A stretch of DNA of 55,061 nt from Fidelibacterota bacterium (GTDB taxonomy: Bacteria; Fidelibacterota; Marinisomatia; SCGC-AAA003-L08; GCA-2689995), in assembly GCA_014381925.1 (NCBI GenBank), contig JACNKR010000023.1:1-55061 (forward strand), written 5' to 3'. The notes under the pieces are model-generated. The model was not told the origin of the DNA and searched no databases. It was given only the letters and a program-made list of their open reading frames with translations. Positions within the stretch are counted from its first letter, which is position 1; each line of letters begins with the position of its first letter. The translations under genes were made by a program, and so were the position numbers. Below, piece by piece: positions 9,067 to 19,144 of this stretch.

Positions 9067-9687
9067 TTATTCTACTGTAGATTCACCAGTAGAACTCATT
9101 TCTCCAAGTTGAAATCTAGAAAATCTTGAAATTGATATATTTTCTCCAATTGTAGCAATAACTTCTGTCAATAAATCTTTAACTGTTTTATCTGGGTCTT
9201 TTACAAATGGTTGTTCTAATAAAACACTTTCAGCATAAAACTTCTCTAATCTACCAACAATCATTTTATCAATAATATTTTCAGGTTTCCCAGACTGTCT
9301 TGCCTGATCTACTAAAAATGATCTTTCTTTTTCAACAATTGTACTATCCATATCTTCACGCTTCACAACTAATGGTGCACTCGCAGCAATATGCATAGCA
9401 ACATCTTTTGTAAATTGTTCAAAACCATCTGTTCGAGCTACAAAATCTGTTTCACAATTAATTTCAACAATGACACCCAACTTACCACCAGGGTGAATAT
9501 ATTGTACAATTGCACCTTCTTTTGTTGATCTACCAGCTTTTTTCTGAGCTTTTGCAGAACCAGATTTCCTTAAATGTTCTATTGCTTTTTCAATATCACC
9601 ATCAACCTCTTGAAGAGCTCTTTTACAATCCATAAATCCAGCACCAGATCGTTCTCTTAATTCTTTAACTGTTGTAGCAGCTATCAT
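9067..9687 (-). CDS. tsf: Elongation factor Ts (short form)
   Basis: EF-Ts recycles EF-Tu by nucleotide exchange. The N-terminal UBA-like domain is clear (VKELRERSGAGFMDCKRALQE), followed by the core motif IVEINCETDFVARTDGF, where the TDFV loop enters EF-Tu. At 206 residues it is a short, single-core form similar in size to those of Thermus-type bacteria, rather than the roughly 280 residues of E. coli. It lies eight bases after rpsB and is cotranscribed with it. Confidence 0.96.
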   Translation of the reverse strand: MIAATTVKELRERSGAGFMDCKRALQEVDGDIEKAIEHLRKSGSAKAQKKAGRSTKEGAIVQYIHPGGKLGVIVEINCETDFVARTDGFEQFTKDVAMHIAASAPLVVKREDMDSTIVEKERSFLVDQARQSGKPENIIDKMIVGRLEKFYAESVLLEQPFVKDPDKTVKDLLTEVIATIGENISISRFSRFQLGEMSSTGESTVE

Positions 9688-9695
9688 ATAATTAT

Positions 9696-10505
9696 TTATT
9701 CCTTTGTTTCTTCTACAGATTCTTCAACTATTTCAGTAGCAATTTCTTCAACAACTATTTCTTCATTATCAGTAGATGATTCTAATTCGACATTAACAAC
9801 TTCTTCACTTTTCATATCATCAATAGTTCCACCACGTGCCTCAATGACTACATTTGAAATTGTTTCAGTAATTAATCGAATAGTTCTAATTGAATCATCA
9901 TTAGCAGGAATAGCAAAATCAACAAGATTAGGATTTGTATTACTATCAATAATTCCAAAAGTTGGAATTCCAAGTCTTTTTGCCTCTCTAATTGCAGTAT
10001 GTTCATGATTTCCATCAATAATAAATAATGCAGAAGGGAGATGTTTCATATCCTTAATTCCACGATGAAGATCTGCAAGTTTAATACGCTCTCTCTCCAT
10101 CATATTTATTTCTTTTTTTGTTAAGCTTGCGTAGATTTCACCCGATTCTTTTTCTAAAGTAATTAATCTTCTAATACTTTTTTTAATCGTGGAGAAATTT
10201 GTTAGAGTACCCCCTAGCCATCGTTCAACAACATAATACATCCCACATCTATCAGCTGATTCTTGAACTGCAATCTGAGCCTGTTTTTTTGTTCCAACAA
10301 ACAACACATTTCCACCAGACTTTACAATCTTAACGATTTCTCGGCATGATTTTTCTAATGCTCTGTGTGTTTCTTGAAGATCAATAATATGAATACCATT
10401 TTTCTTGGCAACTATATATTTTTTAAAGCTTGGATTCCATTTACTTGTTGGATGCCCAAAATGAGCTCCAGACTTTAATAAATTATCTACATTAATTTGA
10501 TACAT
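9696..10505 (-). CDS. rpsB: 30S ribosomal protein S2
   Basis: S2 binds the back of the small subunit. The start LLKSGAHFGHPTSKWNPSFKKYI and the segment VERWLGGTLTNFSTIKKSI are diagnostic, as are LPSALFIIDGNHEHTAIREA and LGIPTFGIIDSNTNPN. At 269 residues it has an acidic, Glu/Val-rich C-terminal tail (about 230-269), as seen in other bacteria of this side of the tree. It sits between rpsI and tsf in one minus-strand operon. Confidence 0.98.
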   Translation of the reverse strand: MYQINVDNLLKSGAHFGHPTSKWNPSFKKYIVAKKNGIHIIDLQETHRALEKSCREIVKIVKSGGNVLFVGTKKQAQIAVQESADRCGMYYVVERWLGGTLTNFSTIKKSIRRLITLEKESGEIYASLTKKEINMMERERIKLADLHRGIKDMKHLPSALFIIDGNHEHTAIREAKRLGIPTFGIIDSNTNPNLVDFAIPANDDSIRTIRLITETISNVVIEARGGTIDDMKSEEVVNVELESSTDNEEIVVEEIATEIVEESVEETKE

Positions 10506-10526
10506 ATAAGTATATAATATCCTTGT

Positions 10527-10922
10527 TTATCGTTTTGAAAATTGAAATTTCTTTCGAGCACCAGGTTGACCATATTTTTTTCTTTCAACCTCTCTTGAAT
10601 CACGAGTTAAAAATCCAGCTTTTTTAAGAGCTGATCTTAAATTAGGGTCTATTTCTTGAAGTGCACGAGAAATACCCATGCGGATAGCTTCAGCCTGCCC
10701 ACTAAGACCACCACCAACTACATTAACAAAAATATCATATTTATCATGAGTTTCTGTTAAATATAATGGTTGTTTCATAACCATTTTAGTAGTGCTGCGA
10801 CCAAAATACTCTTCAAAATCTCTTCCATTTATTACAACATTTCCTTTTCCTTTCAGAAAACGGACTCTTGCAACAGATCTTTTTCTTCTACCTATTGTAA
10901 ATGCTAAGTGTTTTTTTGCCAT
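10527..10922 (-). CDS. rpsI: 30S ribosomal protein S9
   Basis: The 131-residue protein has the family motifs [39 protein letters not shown] and the basic C-terminal tail ending in KKFQFSKR, whose last residues contact P-site tRNA. It follows rplM by 11 bases, the near-universal L13-S9 pair. Confidence 0.98.
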   Translation of the reverse strand: MAKKHLAFTIGRRKRSVARVRFLKGKGNVVINGRDFEEYFGRSTTKMVMKQPLYLTETHDKYDIFVNVVGGGLSGQAEAIRMGISRALQEIDPNLRSALKKAGFLTRDSREVERKKYGQPGARKKFQFSKR

Positions 10923-10933
10923 TTATTGTTTCT

Positions 10934-11362
10934 TTATAATTCAATTTTAATAGGTGACTGTCCTGTATGAGGATGATTTTCACCTGAATAAACTTTTAAA
11001 TGTTGAAGCATCTTTCTTCCAAGACTATTATGAGGTAACATTCCCTTAACGGCATTTTCAATAATTCGTTCAGGGTAGTTTTCTCTCATATTAGCAAGCG
11101 AGCGACTTTTTTGCCCACCGGGGAAACCAGTGTGATGCCAATATTCCTTATCTTTTTCTTTTTTTCCCGTAGCTTCAACCTTTTCAGCATTAATCACTAC
11201 GACACAATCCCCCATGTCCATATGTGGAGTATAGTAGGGTTTGTTTTTGCCTTTTATTATTTGTGCAACTGTACTCGCAAGACGCCCAAGTCGCTTACCT
11301 GTAGCATCTACGATGAACCAGTCTTTTTGCACTTCCGATATTTTAATTGATGTTGTTTTCAT
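10934..11362 (-). CDS. rplM: 50S ribosomal protein L13
   Basis: The 142-residue protein has the L13 pattern WFIVDATGKRLGRLAS, VVVINAEKVEATGKK, YWHHTGFPGG and AVKGMLPHNSLGRKM, ending GQSPIKIEL. It is the first gene of the rplM-rpsI-rpsB-tsf transcript. It is transcribed divergently from the LptF/G-type gene across a 115-base gap. Confidence 0.98.
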   Translation of the reverse strand: MKTTSIKISEVQKDWFIVDATGKRLGRLASTVAQIIKGKNKPYYTPHMDMGDCVVVINAEKVEATGKKEKDKEYWHHTGFPGGQKSRSLANMRENYPERIIENAVKGMLPHNSLGRKMLQHLKVYSGENHPHTGQSPIKIEL

Positions 11363-11399
11363 ACTGTCCTAAATTACTAATAATTGGATACATTCAGAG

Positions 11400-11415
11400 C
11401 CTGTAAAATTACAGG
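11400..11415. other. Short hairpin in the rplM leader region
   Basis: CCTGTAA and TTACAGG form an inverted repeat with a minimal two-base centre, about 40 bases upstream of rplM. It could be an autoregulatory leader hairpin or an operator; no known L13 leader consensus was matched. Confidence 0.3.
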
Positions 11416-11477
11416 TTTATCTTTCATTAAGTCAAGTTTTAATCCGAAATTATAATACTAATTTTTAAAGCAGATAA

Positions 11478-12560
11478 ATGAAACAGATAGATAAATATAT
11501 TATTAGTAATTTTTTAATTAAATTTTTATTTACAATGGCGGGGCTTCTTGTAATAACAATTCTTATTGATGTAATTGACCATTTAAATAAATTTATTGAC
11601 GCGAATATTCCACAATCAGAAATTATTAATTATTATTTTTATAGCCTCCCCTGGTTTTTAAGCATTGGAATTCCCATTTCGTGTTTAATTGCAACAATAT
11701 TTAGTTTAGGTATTCTTCATAAACAAAATGAAATTACCGCTTTAAAATCTTCAGGGTTAAGTATATTTAGAATTTCATTAAGTTTACTTGCTCTCGGATT
11801 TTTCATCTCAGTTGGTTCATTTTATTTTGATAATTATTTAGTAACAAATGCATTAAATACTAGAAACGATATAGAAAAAAAATATTTTTTAAAAAATAAA
11901 TCAAAATATTTAAAATCAACAAAAAATATTTACAGACAAATTTCAAATAATAAATTTTTAACTATTCATCGGTTTTCCCAAAAGAAAAACGAAGCGACGC
12001 AAATTTCATTACAATTAAAAAATGGTAATAAATTAATTAATAGATTAGATGCACCAGTTATGAATTGGAACGATTCTTTAAACTTATGGAATATTCCTCT
12101 TTATACCGTTCGAACATGGGATAGTAATGAAATAATTACTGAGATTGTTTCAAAAGATACACTAATTTCATTTAATTTTTCACCTACAGATCTTACTCGT
12201 GAATTAATGAAACCTGAAGAGATGGATTATCAAAACCTATCAAAATTTGTAAAAAAGCTAAAAACAAATGGAATAAATGAACCTAGGTGGGAAGTCAATT
12301 TACATTTCAAAACGGCGTTTGCAAGTACAAGTTTTTTAATGATTTTAATTGGAATCCCACTGTCAGTCAGAAGACAGCGATCAAATTTAGCAATTGGAAT
12401 TGGAATTAGTATATTTTTTATTTTTTTATACTATGCTTCACTAAAATTTGGGCAATCATTAGGAATTGCAGGTCAACTTACTCCATTTTGGTCTGTTTGG
12501 ATTGTTAACTTTATTTTTCTTGCTATAGGCATGTTCATGCTTTATAGAACTAAAACTTAA
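11478..12560 (+). CDS. LptF/LptG family permease (YjgP/YjgQ)
   Basis: LptF and LptG form the inner-membrane core of the LptB2FG exporter that moves lipopolysaccharide towards the outer membrane. The 360-residue protein has three N-terminal membrane spans with the family opening ISNFLIKFLFTMAGLLVI and the coupling helix region NEITALKSSGLSIFRIS. A periplasmic beta-jellyroll domain spans about 125-260, followed by three more spans (SFLMILIGIPLSVRR and onwards). It stands alone on the plus strand and its 3' end overlaps the convergent barrel gene by four bases. Which of F or G it is cannot be told from the sequence alone. Confidence 0.9.
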   Translation: MKQIDKYIISNFLIKFLFTMAGLLVITILIDVIDHLNKFIDANIPQSEIINYYFYSLPWFLSIGIPISCLIATIFSLGILHKQNEITALKSSGLSIFRISLSLLALGFFISVGSFYFDNYLVTNALNTRNDIEKKYFLKNKSKYLKSTKNIYRQISNNKFLTIHRFSQKKNEATQISLQLKNGNKLINRLDAPVMNWNDSLNLWNIPLYTVRTWDSNEIITEIVSKDTLISFNFSPTDLTRELMKPEEMDYQNLSKFVKKLKTNGINEPRWEVNLHFKTAFASTSFLMILIGIPLSVRRQRSNLAIGIGISIFFIFLYYASLKFGQSLGIAGQLTPFWSVWIVNFIFLAIGMFMLYRTKT

Positions 12561-13879
12561 TGAATAAAGGTAACCGAAAACCCAAATTCAAGTCCTGTGG
12601 CAGTATATAATTTTCGACTACCAGTCCAAGATAGACCAATATCAATATTTACAGGTAAAAAATGAATACCAGTCCCTAATCCAAATTTATGATTATTATC
12701 ATCTCCAGTTGTAATTCCAAATCTCAGTGGAAAATGATGCCATTTCACTATTTCTATCCCAAGAGAATGAATCCATCTTTCTAAAGAAATATTTTCTTGA
12801 TGAAATCCAGTTCTACTTTCATAGGCAAGAAAAATATTATTTTCAATATTTTTAGAAACACCAATCCTAAACATTGTCGGATAATCCATTTTTAACACTG
12901 GGAAATCAAGTGAAGCTGTATAACTCGTGTCAGAAACAACTGTATCTGGAAATTCAATTAAGCCAGACATTAAGTCCGACGCATTCAAATTTTCAATTTT
13001 ATAGTTAAATACTTCAGTAGAATAAGCATTTAACCCCATTGAGTTCGTAATTTGTTTTCCAATTAATTTGTAATTTAAATTATGTTTATCCCAATTAATA
13101 TAACCAAACAAATTAATAACTGAAAATCCAAATGACCATCCTGATTTAGATTCATTTGTTAATATTCCAAAATCAACTCCATATCCACTACCACCGGGAT
13201 ATAATTCCCGCCTTAAATCAAATTCTAAACTAATACCTGTTGAGTCAGTATATAGCGGTTCGCTTTCTTGACTTGTATATAATTTAATTAAATTTATTCC
13301 CTGTAAGTATTTAATTGTATAACCAATAGAAAACCCTCTCAAATCTTTCCAAGAGGAATAACCGTATTCCATGATTGTCTGTGATATAAATTTAATTTCT
13401 AGAGGAATCTCAGTTTCCCACTCATTTCCTAATAAAAACATTTTAACAAATCCATTACCAGTATATAATTCAGCAAATTGACGCAACCTCATTGTAAATG
13501 CATAATTATTTGTTAAATAATTAATCGCTGGTAATTGAGTATTAATACCAACGTTTATATTAACGCTTCTATCTCCTAGTAAATCTAAAAACTCGGATTT
13601 AGATAATAATGAATTATCACTTTCTAAGTTTGCACCATTTAATTTATTATAAATATCTAAATTTATTAAATTATTATTTATATACGAATTAAAGTTTAAA
13701 ATATTAATTTCTGGAGTTGAATATGCCAAACTAGCAGGGTTTATCCCAATAGAAGAAATACCACGAGATAAGGTTGTCATCGACCCACCTAATCCAATCT
13801 CTCTAGGTGATTCTTGACTAATCATAATACTTGAACTAAATAGAATAATCTTTATTATTAAGCTTAATCTATTCATCAA
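12557..13879 (-). CDS. Putative outer-membrane beta-barrel protein
   Basis: The 440-residue protein has a signal peptide (about 1-22) followed by REIGLGGSMTTLSRGISSIGINPASLAYS. This opening is seen in PorV/UPF0164-like and related barrel proteins of Bacteroidetes and relatives. The rest alternates short polar and aromatic strands with Gly-rich turns and ends in a strand with aromatic residues (LEFGFSVTFIH), as outer-membrane barrels do. It overlaps the upstream 796-residue lipoprotein by the four bases ATGA, so the two are made together and may act as a pair. Function is not recognised; a T9SS or surface-lipoprotein link is only inference. Confidence 0.65.
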   Translation of the reverse strand: MMNRLSLIIKIILFSSSIMISQESPREIGLGGSMTTLSRGISSIGINPASLAYSTPEINILNFNSYINNNLINLDIYNKLNGANLESDNSLLSKSEFLDLLGDRSVNINVGINTQLPAINYLTNNYAFTMRLRQFAELYTGNGFVKMFLLGNEWETEIPLEIKFISQTIMEYGYSSWKDLRGFSIGYTIKYLQGINLIKLYTSQESEPLYTDSTGISLEFDLRRELYPGGSGYGVDFGILTNESKSGWSFGFSVINLFGYINWDKHNLNYKLIGKQITNSMGLNAYSTEVFNYKIENLNASDLMSGLIEFPDTVVSDTSYTASLDFPVLKMDYPTMFRIGVSKNIENNIFLAYESRTGFHQENISLERWIHSLGIEIVKWHHFPLRFGITTGDDNNHKFGLGTGIHFLPVNIDIGLSWTGSRKLYTATGLEFGFSVTFIH

Positions 13880-16266
13880 AATGCACCGGTATCTAAAATT
13901 ACAGAAATATAAGCTGAAACTTTCAAATAATCGGTACTACGAAGTGTTCGAGGTTCACCATTAGATCCTACAAATTCTAACATTGGGCGACTATACCTTT
14001 TGTTATTTGAAGTGAGCCATTCCATTTTATCTACTGATAACTCAATTACATCATCTCCAAACCCTGATTTAATTACATGTCCAGTATTTGAGTTAATTTC
14101 CTCAGCTTCAGGAATCGTAATATCGGCAATCCTACCAACCCAGAATAATTCAGTTAAATTTTCATTTCTAAAAATTACTCGTAATGCTCTTCCTTCATCA
14201 TTAGATAGCGATTCAACCTCAATACGGCTCACATTCAATGAATATAAATAATCAAATGCTTCTGTAGAAATATAAGATTGATTTGTAATTAAGCTACCTG
14301 AGATAAAATCATCTAAATAATGTGGAAAAAAATCTTCTCTAGTGGATATCAACAAAGATAATGTCATTGCTAAAGGTGAATGGTTTTCTATGTTCACATT
14401 TAAATTTGCACTCACTAATCCATTATTTATTTGATTTTTTGATTCCTCATTCATTGAACTCATTTCAGTTGTAACCGAAGGAATAATATTCATATCGGGT
14501 TCAAAAATAAATGATAATGGTAGGTTTAATTTAAAATCACCCCAAACATAAGTTTCAGGCGCAAGTGTTCCAGATCCATCTAAAATAGATTCACCTCCAA
14601 TAATTATTTCATCAGGAGCAAAATTCATAATATCTAAAAATGAGGATTCTAGAAAGACGGTATCTTGTTTAACAATTTCTTCCTCATTATACCATGTTGA
14701 AATTTGATGTGTACCTGTCATTATTATATTAGATTTCACAATATCACCGATTATAAACCCGTCATTTATTTTTGGAGTGTATAATGAATCCTTCAATGGA
14801 ACTTTTGTAGTATCATTACCTCTTACTCCAGCAAGAAACATATCAAGAGTAACAGGGATTCCAATTTGATTAAAAATATTCATTTCTAATGTAACATCCG
14901 CAAATGTAAATCCACTAAATCCTTCAGGAACATCATCAATTTGAATAGATGGGGAGGAAAAATCCATTTCATGCAAAATTGCATTTATGTAATCAAGCTG
15001 AATAGGTTCAACAACTATTTCATCAATTGAAAAGGAATACTCAATATTTGGATCTAAAACTATATCCTGCGATTCAATTACCCCCGAAAATAATAAATTC
15101 AATTGTTTAAGTGTATCACTTTGAGTATCATTTGGGTGTAGAAATAATTCTTCAATACTTAAATTATAATTGAGTGAAGTCCCTGAATTTAAATTTTGAT
15201 TCCATTGAAAATTTTCACCATATTCATTAAACAATTCTGATATTCCAAAACCAATATTCATATCTGTAAATAAATTATTTGTAAACCCTAATCCAATATG
15301 ATTTATTGTATCTCCAGAAGATAAATATCCACCGCTAAGCCAAATATTTTCAGGGTTTGGAATATCCATTTGAAATTCTTGTTCATAAACAAACTCTTTT
15401 AAATTTCCAGCAATTTGACCAATTTCTGAAAAGTTTAAATCAATATTAAGTATAATAGAACGATCATGATTTCCATTTAATGCCCATCCAAAATCTGTAA
15501 TACAAACATCACTTCCTTCTTGGGGTTCAACGGTTAATTCATATTGGAATAAAATTGATTCTTTTAATATGAGTGGATTTATATCTGTAATTATACGAGT
15601 TCTATTCTCACTTTCATTTTCACCGACATTATTTATTTCTACTTGCCAAATAGATTCACCTGCAGTAAACATATCAATTTTAATTGAAGTAATATTAAAA
15701 GGAAATTCATTAAAAACAAAAACAGACAATAATCCATCTGTCACTGAAACAGAATCTATTGAATTAAAAACTTCAATTTCATTTTCATTATAAATGGTTT
15801 CAGAAAAGCTTTCAGTTTCATACATACCATTTTCTAATAAAATATTTGGGAAACAATCAATTAATGCTAAATCAATTTCAGGTGTAGATAAATCAGATAA
15901 ATGAGTAGCTGAATATATTGAAGTATCAAACACTGAAATATTCATAGGTTCAATAATTATTCCTTCTACCTCAGGAGTTTCTAAACCATCTATTCGAAAA
16001 TATGAATTAAAGGTAGAATCGATACCAACTCTACCCCCATTTGGAGCACTCAATGAATCTTCAAATAATACAATTAAAGTAGAATCTTCACTTAATAAAA
16101 TTGTATTAGAATCAACCATTCCACTAAAAAAATAAGTTTCATCTTGGAGCGGAAAATTAATCGGTAAATGCCAACTTGGTGTATCCCATTTTTCTGGAAA
16201 TTTCATCTCGCATGAAAAAAATAATATTGCTATTATTAATAGCCCAAATGGTTTATTAAATTTCAT
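13876..16266 (-). CDS. Large lipoprotein of unknown function
   Basis: The 796-residue protein starts with a lipoprotein signal (LLIIAILFFSC, Cys at about 19). It then shows repeated beta-strand-rich blocks of about 100-150 residues with Asp/Asn/Glu-rich composition (for example FSFSIDEIVVEPIQLDYIN and LKDSLYTPKINDGFIIGDIV). I recognise no family or catalytic motif. It is translationally coupled to the downstream barrel protein, which suggests an outer-membrane lipoprotein and barrel pair. Codon and base use are like its neighbours. It may be a Marinimicrobia-lineage protein. Confidence 0.6.
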   Translation of the reverse strand: MKFNKPFGLLIIAILFFSCEMKFPEKWDTPSWHLPINFPLQDETYFFSGMVDSNTILLSEDSTLIVLFEDSLSAPNGGRVGIDSTFNSYFRIDGLETPEVEGIIIEPMNISVFDTSIYSATHLSDLSTPEIDLALIDCFPNILLENGMYETESFSETIYNENEIEVFNSIDSVSVTDGLLSVFVFNEFPFNITSIKIDMFTAGESIWQVEINNVGENESENRTRIITDINPLILKESILFQYELTVEPQEGSDVCITDFGWALNGNHDRSIILNIDLNFSEIGQIAGNLKEFVYEQEFQMDIPNPENIWLSGGYLSSGDTINHIGLGFTNNLFTDMNIGFGISELFNEYGENFQWNQNLNSGTSLNYNLSIEELFLHPNDTQSDTLKQLNLLFSGVIESQDIVLDPNIEYSFSIDEIVVEPIQLDYINAILHEMDFSSPSIQIDDVPEGFSGFTFADVTLEMNIFNQIGIPVTLDMFLAGVRGNDTTKVPLKDSLYTPKINDGFIIGDIVKSNIIMTGTHQISTWYNEEEIVKQDTVFLESSFLDIMNFAPDEIIIGGESILDGSGTLAPETYVWGDFKLNLPLSFIFEPDMNIIPSVTTEMSSMNEESKNQINNGLVSANLNVNIENHSPLAMTLSLLISTREDFFPHYLDDFISGSLITNQSYISTEAFDYLYSLNVSRIEVESLSNDEGRALRVIFRNENLTELFWVGRIADITIPEAEEINSNTGHVIKSGFGDDVIELSVDKMEWLTSNNKRYSRPMLEFVGSNGEPRTLRSTDYLKVSAYISVILDTGAF

Positions 16267-16271
16267 TTTAA

Positions 16272-17558
16272 TTAATAACGGTAATGCTCAGGTTTGTATG
16301 GTCCATTTTGAGGAATTCCAAGATAACTCGATTGGTCAGCAGTTAATTTTGTTAGTTTAACTCCAAGATGTGCCAAATGCAACCTTGCAACTTCTTCATC
16401 AAGCTCCTTAGGGAGGACATGTACTCCAGGTGAAACATCCTCTGTAAATAATTTTATTTGAGCTAACACTTGATTTGTAAATGAAGTGCTCATTACAAAA
16501 GAGGGATGCCCTGTCGCATTTCCAAGATTAACTAACCGACCTCTTGATAATAAAATTATTGAATGGCCATCAGTAAATTCAAACCTATCAACTTGAGGTT
16601 TTATATTAAATTCTTTTATATTGGATGAATTTTCTAAATAGGCTACATCAATTTCGTGATCAAAATGTCCTATATTACAAAGAATGGCATTATTCTTCAT
16701 TTTTTCCATGTGATCACCTGTAATTACATCTTTACACCCTGTTGTTGTAACAAATATATCACCAATTTCTGAGAACTCATCCATTGTTGAAACGTGAAAT
16801 CCTTCCATTGCAGCTTGAAGAGCAATAATTGGATCAATTTCTGTAACTACTACTTTTGCTCCATATCCGCTCATCGATTGGGCGCAACCTTTCCCAACAT
16901 CACCATAACCACAGACAACAACTGTTTTTCCTGCAATCATTACATCTGTTCCTCGCTTAATACCATCCGCTAATGATTCACGACATCCATATTTATTATC
17001 AAATTTTGATTTAGTAACTGAGTCATTTACATTTATTGCCGGAAATGGTAAATCTCCGCTTTCCATCAATTGATAAAGACGATGAACTCCTGTAGTTGTT
17101 TCTTCAGATACACCCTTAATATCTTTTATATATTGTGGATATTTATCTAAAATAATTTGGGTTAAATCACCACCATCATCTAATAAAATATTAGGACCTA
17201 ATCCATTACCAAAATCTAATGTCTGTTCAATACACCACACATATTCTTCCTCTGTTTCCCCTTTCCATGCAAAAACAGGATAGCCTTCTTTTGCAATTGC
17301 AGAAGCAGCATGATCTTGTGTAGAATAAATATTACATGAAGACCATCTTACATCTGCACCTAAATCTACCAGTGTTTCAATTAATACAGCAGTTTGGATT
17401 GTCATGTGGATACACCCTGCAATTCGTGCTCCTTTAAGTGGTTTATTTTCTTTATATTGATTTCTTATAGACATTAACCCTGGCATTTCAGCTTCCGCAA
17501 TTGCTATTTCTTTTCTACCATAACTCGCTAATTCTATATCTGCAACTTTATAATCCAT
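16272..17558 (-). CDS. ahcY: Adenosylhomocysteinase
   Basis: It splits S-adenosylhomocysteine to adenosine and homocysteine, completing the methyl cycle begun by the adjacent metK. Motifs are [23 protein letters not shown] (read in parts), [25 protein letters not shown] (catalytic Lys/Asp region), the NAD-binding [11 protein letters not shown], and the C-terminal PYKPEHYRY whose Lys/Tyr reach into the neighbouring subunit. An upstream in-frame start at 17606 would overlap metK. I prefer ATG 17558 because [15 protein letters not shown] is the usual family start and it follows a purine-rich stretch. Length is then 428 residues. Confidence 0.96.
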   Translation of the reverse strand: MDYKVADIELASYGRKEIAIAEAEMPGLMSIRNQYKENKPLKGARIAGCIHMTIQTAVLIETLVDLGADVRWSSCNIYSTQDHAASAIAKEGYPVFAWKGETEEEYVWCIEQTLDFGNGLGPNILLDDGGDLTQIILDKYPQYIKDIKGVSEETTTGVHRLYQLMESGDLPFPAINVNDSVTKSKFDNKYGCRESLADGIKRGTDVMIAGKTVVVCGYGDVGKGCAQSMSGYGAKVVVTEIDPIIALQAAMEGFHVSTMDEFSEIGDIFVTTTGCKDVITGDHMEKMKNNAILCNIGHFDHEIDVAYLENSSNIKEFNIKPQVDRFEFTDGHSIILLSRGRLVNLGNATGHPSFVMSTSFTNQVLAQIKLFTEDVSPGVHVLPKELDEEVARLHLAHLGVKLTKLTADQSSYLGIPQNGPYKPEHYRY

Positions 17559-17589
17559 AAATATTAATTCTTCTTTTTCTATTATATTA

Positions 17590-18786
17590 TTATCCTGCAT
17601 AAACACTTTCTAATTTTGATTTTAATTCTTCAACTTTATTTACTTCTTCCCACGGATATCCATTTCTTCCAAAATGTCCATAAGCGGCAAGTTTACTATA
17701 TATTGGAGATTTAAGATTTAATTCTTCAATTATAGATGCTGGTTTAAAATTAAATACACTTTTTATAATTTCAGTTAATTCTGCATCTGAAATCACACCT
17801 GTTCCGAAGGAATCTAATGAAACTGAAACAGGTTCCGCAACTCCTATTGAATAAGCAACTTGAATTTCACAACGATCTGCTAACCCTGAAGCAACAACAT
17901 TTTTTGCAACATATCGAGTCATATATGCAGCAGAACGATCAACTTTTGATGGATCTTTCCCTGAAAATGCACCTCCTCCATGACGAGCGTAACCACCATA
18001 AGTATCAACAATAATTTTTCGACCTGTTAATCCAGTATCAGCTTTTGGCCCCCCTTCAACAAACCGCCCAGTACCATTTACAATAAAATTATTATCATAA
18101 GGAATATCATATTCATTTAATACTGGAAGTATCACACTTTTTATCATTTCATCAGAAATAAATGCTAATTCTTTTTGTTCTGAATTATCAAATTTTACAA
18201 GCATATCTTCATGCTGTGTAGCAAGAACAACTTTTACAACTTTAACTGGAATATTACCATTATACTCAACAGTTACCTGTGTTTTACCATCAGGCTTTAA
18301 CCAATCAAATCCATTTTTCCGAACAAATGCAAGTCTTTCAGCTATTCGGTGTGATAATTGAATTGGAAATGGCATTAATTCAGGTGTTTCATTACACGCA
18401 AAACCAAACATTAATCCTTGATCTCCTGCGCCTTGTTCTTTATTTTCATCTGAATTAACACCTTGAGAAATATGTTCACTCTGTTTATCAATATGTAACT
18501 GAACTTTAACTGATTTTGCCGAGAACCCATCTATATTATCATTATAGCCAATAGATTTTATTGTATCAATGGCAATTTGTTTATAATCTGGATGCATCCC
18601 TTCTTCGGTTGTAATTTCACCCGAAATTACAATTAAATCTGTAGTTGTTAATGTTTCACACGCTACTCTTCCATCTGGGTTTTTTGATAATATTTCATCT
18701 AATATTGCATCTGAAATTTGATCACAAACTTTATCAGGATGTCCTTCAGTTACAGATTCAGATGTAAATAAATATTTTTTTGACAT
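17590..18786 (-). CDS. metK: S-adenosylmethionine synthetase
   Basis: It makes SAM from methionine and ATP. All family signatures are present in 398 residues: [50 protein letters not shown] [19 protein letters not shown], and the P-loop-like [19 protein letters not shown]. It is followed by ahcY 31 bases downstream, forming a methyl-cycle unit. It lies 33 bases after hpf. No SAM riboswitch space exists upstream. Confidence 0.98.
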   Translation of the reverse strand: MSKKYLFTSESVTEGHPDKVCDQISDAILDEILSKNPDGRVACETLTTTDLIVISGEITTEEGMHPDYKQIAIDTIKSIGYNDNIDGFSAKSVKVQLHIDKQSEHISQGVNSDENKEQGAGDQGLMFGFACNETPELMPFPIQLSHRIAERLAFVRKNGFDWLKPDGKTQVTVEYNGNIPVKVVKVVLATQHEDMLVKFDNSEQKELAFISDEMIKSVILPVLNEYDIPYDNNFIVNGTGRFVEGGPKADTGLTGRKIIVDTYGGYARHGGGAFSGKDPSKVDRSAAYMTRYVAKNVVASGLADRCEIQVAYSIGVAEPVSVSLDSFGTGVISDAELTEIIKSVFNFKPASIIEELNLKSPIYSKLAAYGHFGRNGYPWEEVNKVEELKSKLESVYAG

Positions 18787-18819
18787 AAAATTAATTAACT
18801 CTCCATTTTGAATATTATT

Positions 18820-19143
18820 TTATTCATTTTCGTCATAATCTTGATTATGGTTTTTTACTTTTCCCATCATTTTATCATGATGTTTTTTTGCTTGTGATAT
18901 AATTTTTTCAACAGCAGACATTAATGATTTTTCAAATTTATCAGAACTATCATTCACAATTAAATCTTGCCCTTTTACATATGCAATTATTTCTACATTT
19001 TCATGTGAATTTTCTTTTGTTAAAATTACTTCACATCTAGAAATATCATATGAAAATTTTGATACCTTAGAAACTTTATCTGTTATTAATTCTCTTAATT
19101 GTGATGATGGCTTGAAATGTCTTGCAGTTATAATTAATTCCAT
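18820..19143 (-). CDS. hpf: Ribosome hibernation promoting factor, short form
   Basis: The 107-residue protein matches the HPF/RaiA beta-alpha fold: ITARHFKPSSQLRELITDKVSKVSKF at the start, then CEVILTKENSHENVEIIAYVKGQDLIVNDSS and a second helix LMSAVEKIISQAKKHHDKMMGK. It lacks the long C-terminal dimerisation domain, so it is a short HPF or YfiA type. It sits one base from pckA, so the two share a transcript, which may link hibernation to starvation and gluconeogenic metabolism (inference). Confidence 0.9.
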   Translation of the reverse strand: MELIITARHFKPSSQLRELITDKVSKVSKFSYDISRCEVILTKENSHENVEIIAYVKGQDLIVNDSSDKFEKSLMSAVEKIISQAKKHHDKMMGKVKNHNQDYDENE

Positions 19144-19144
19144 T

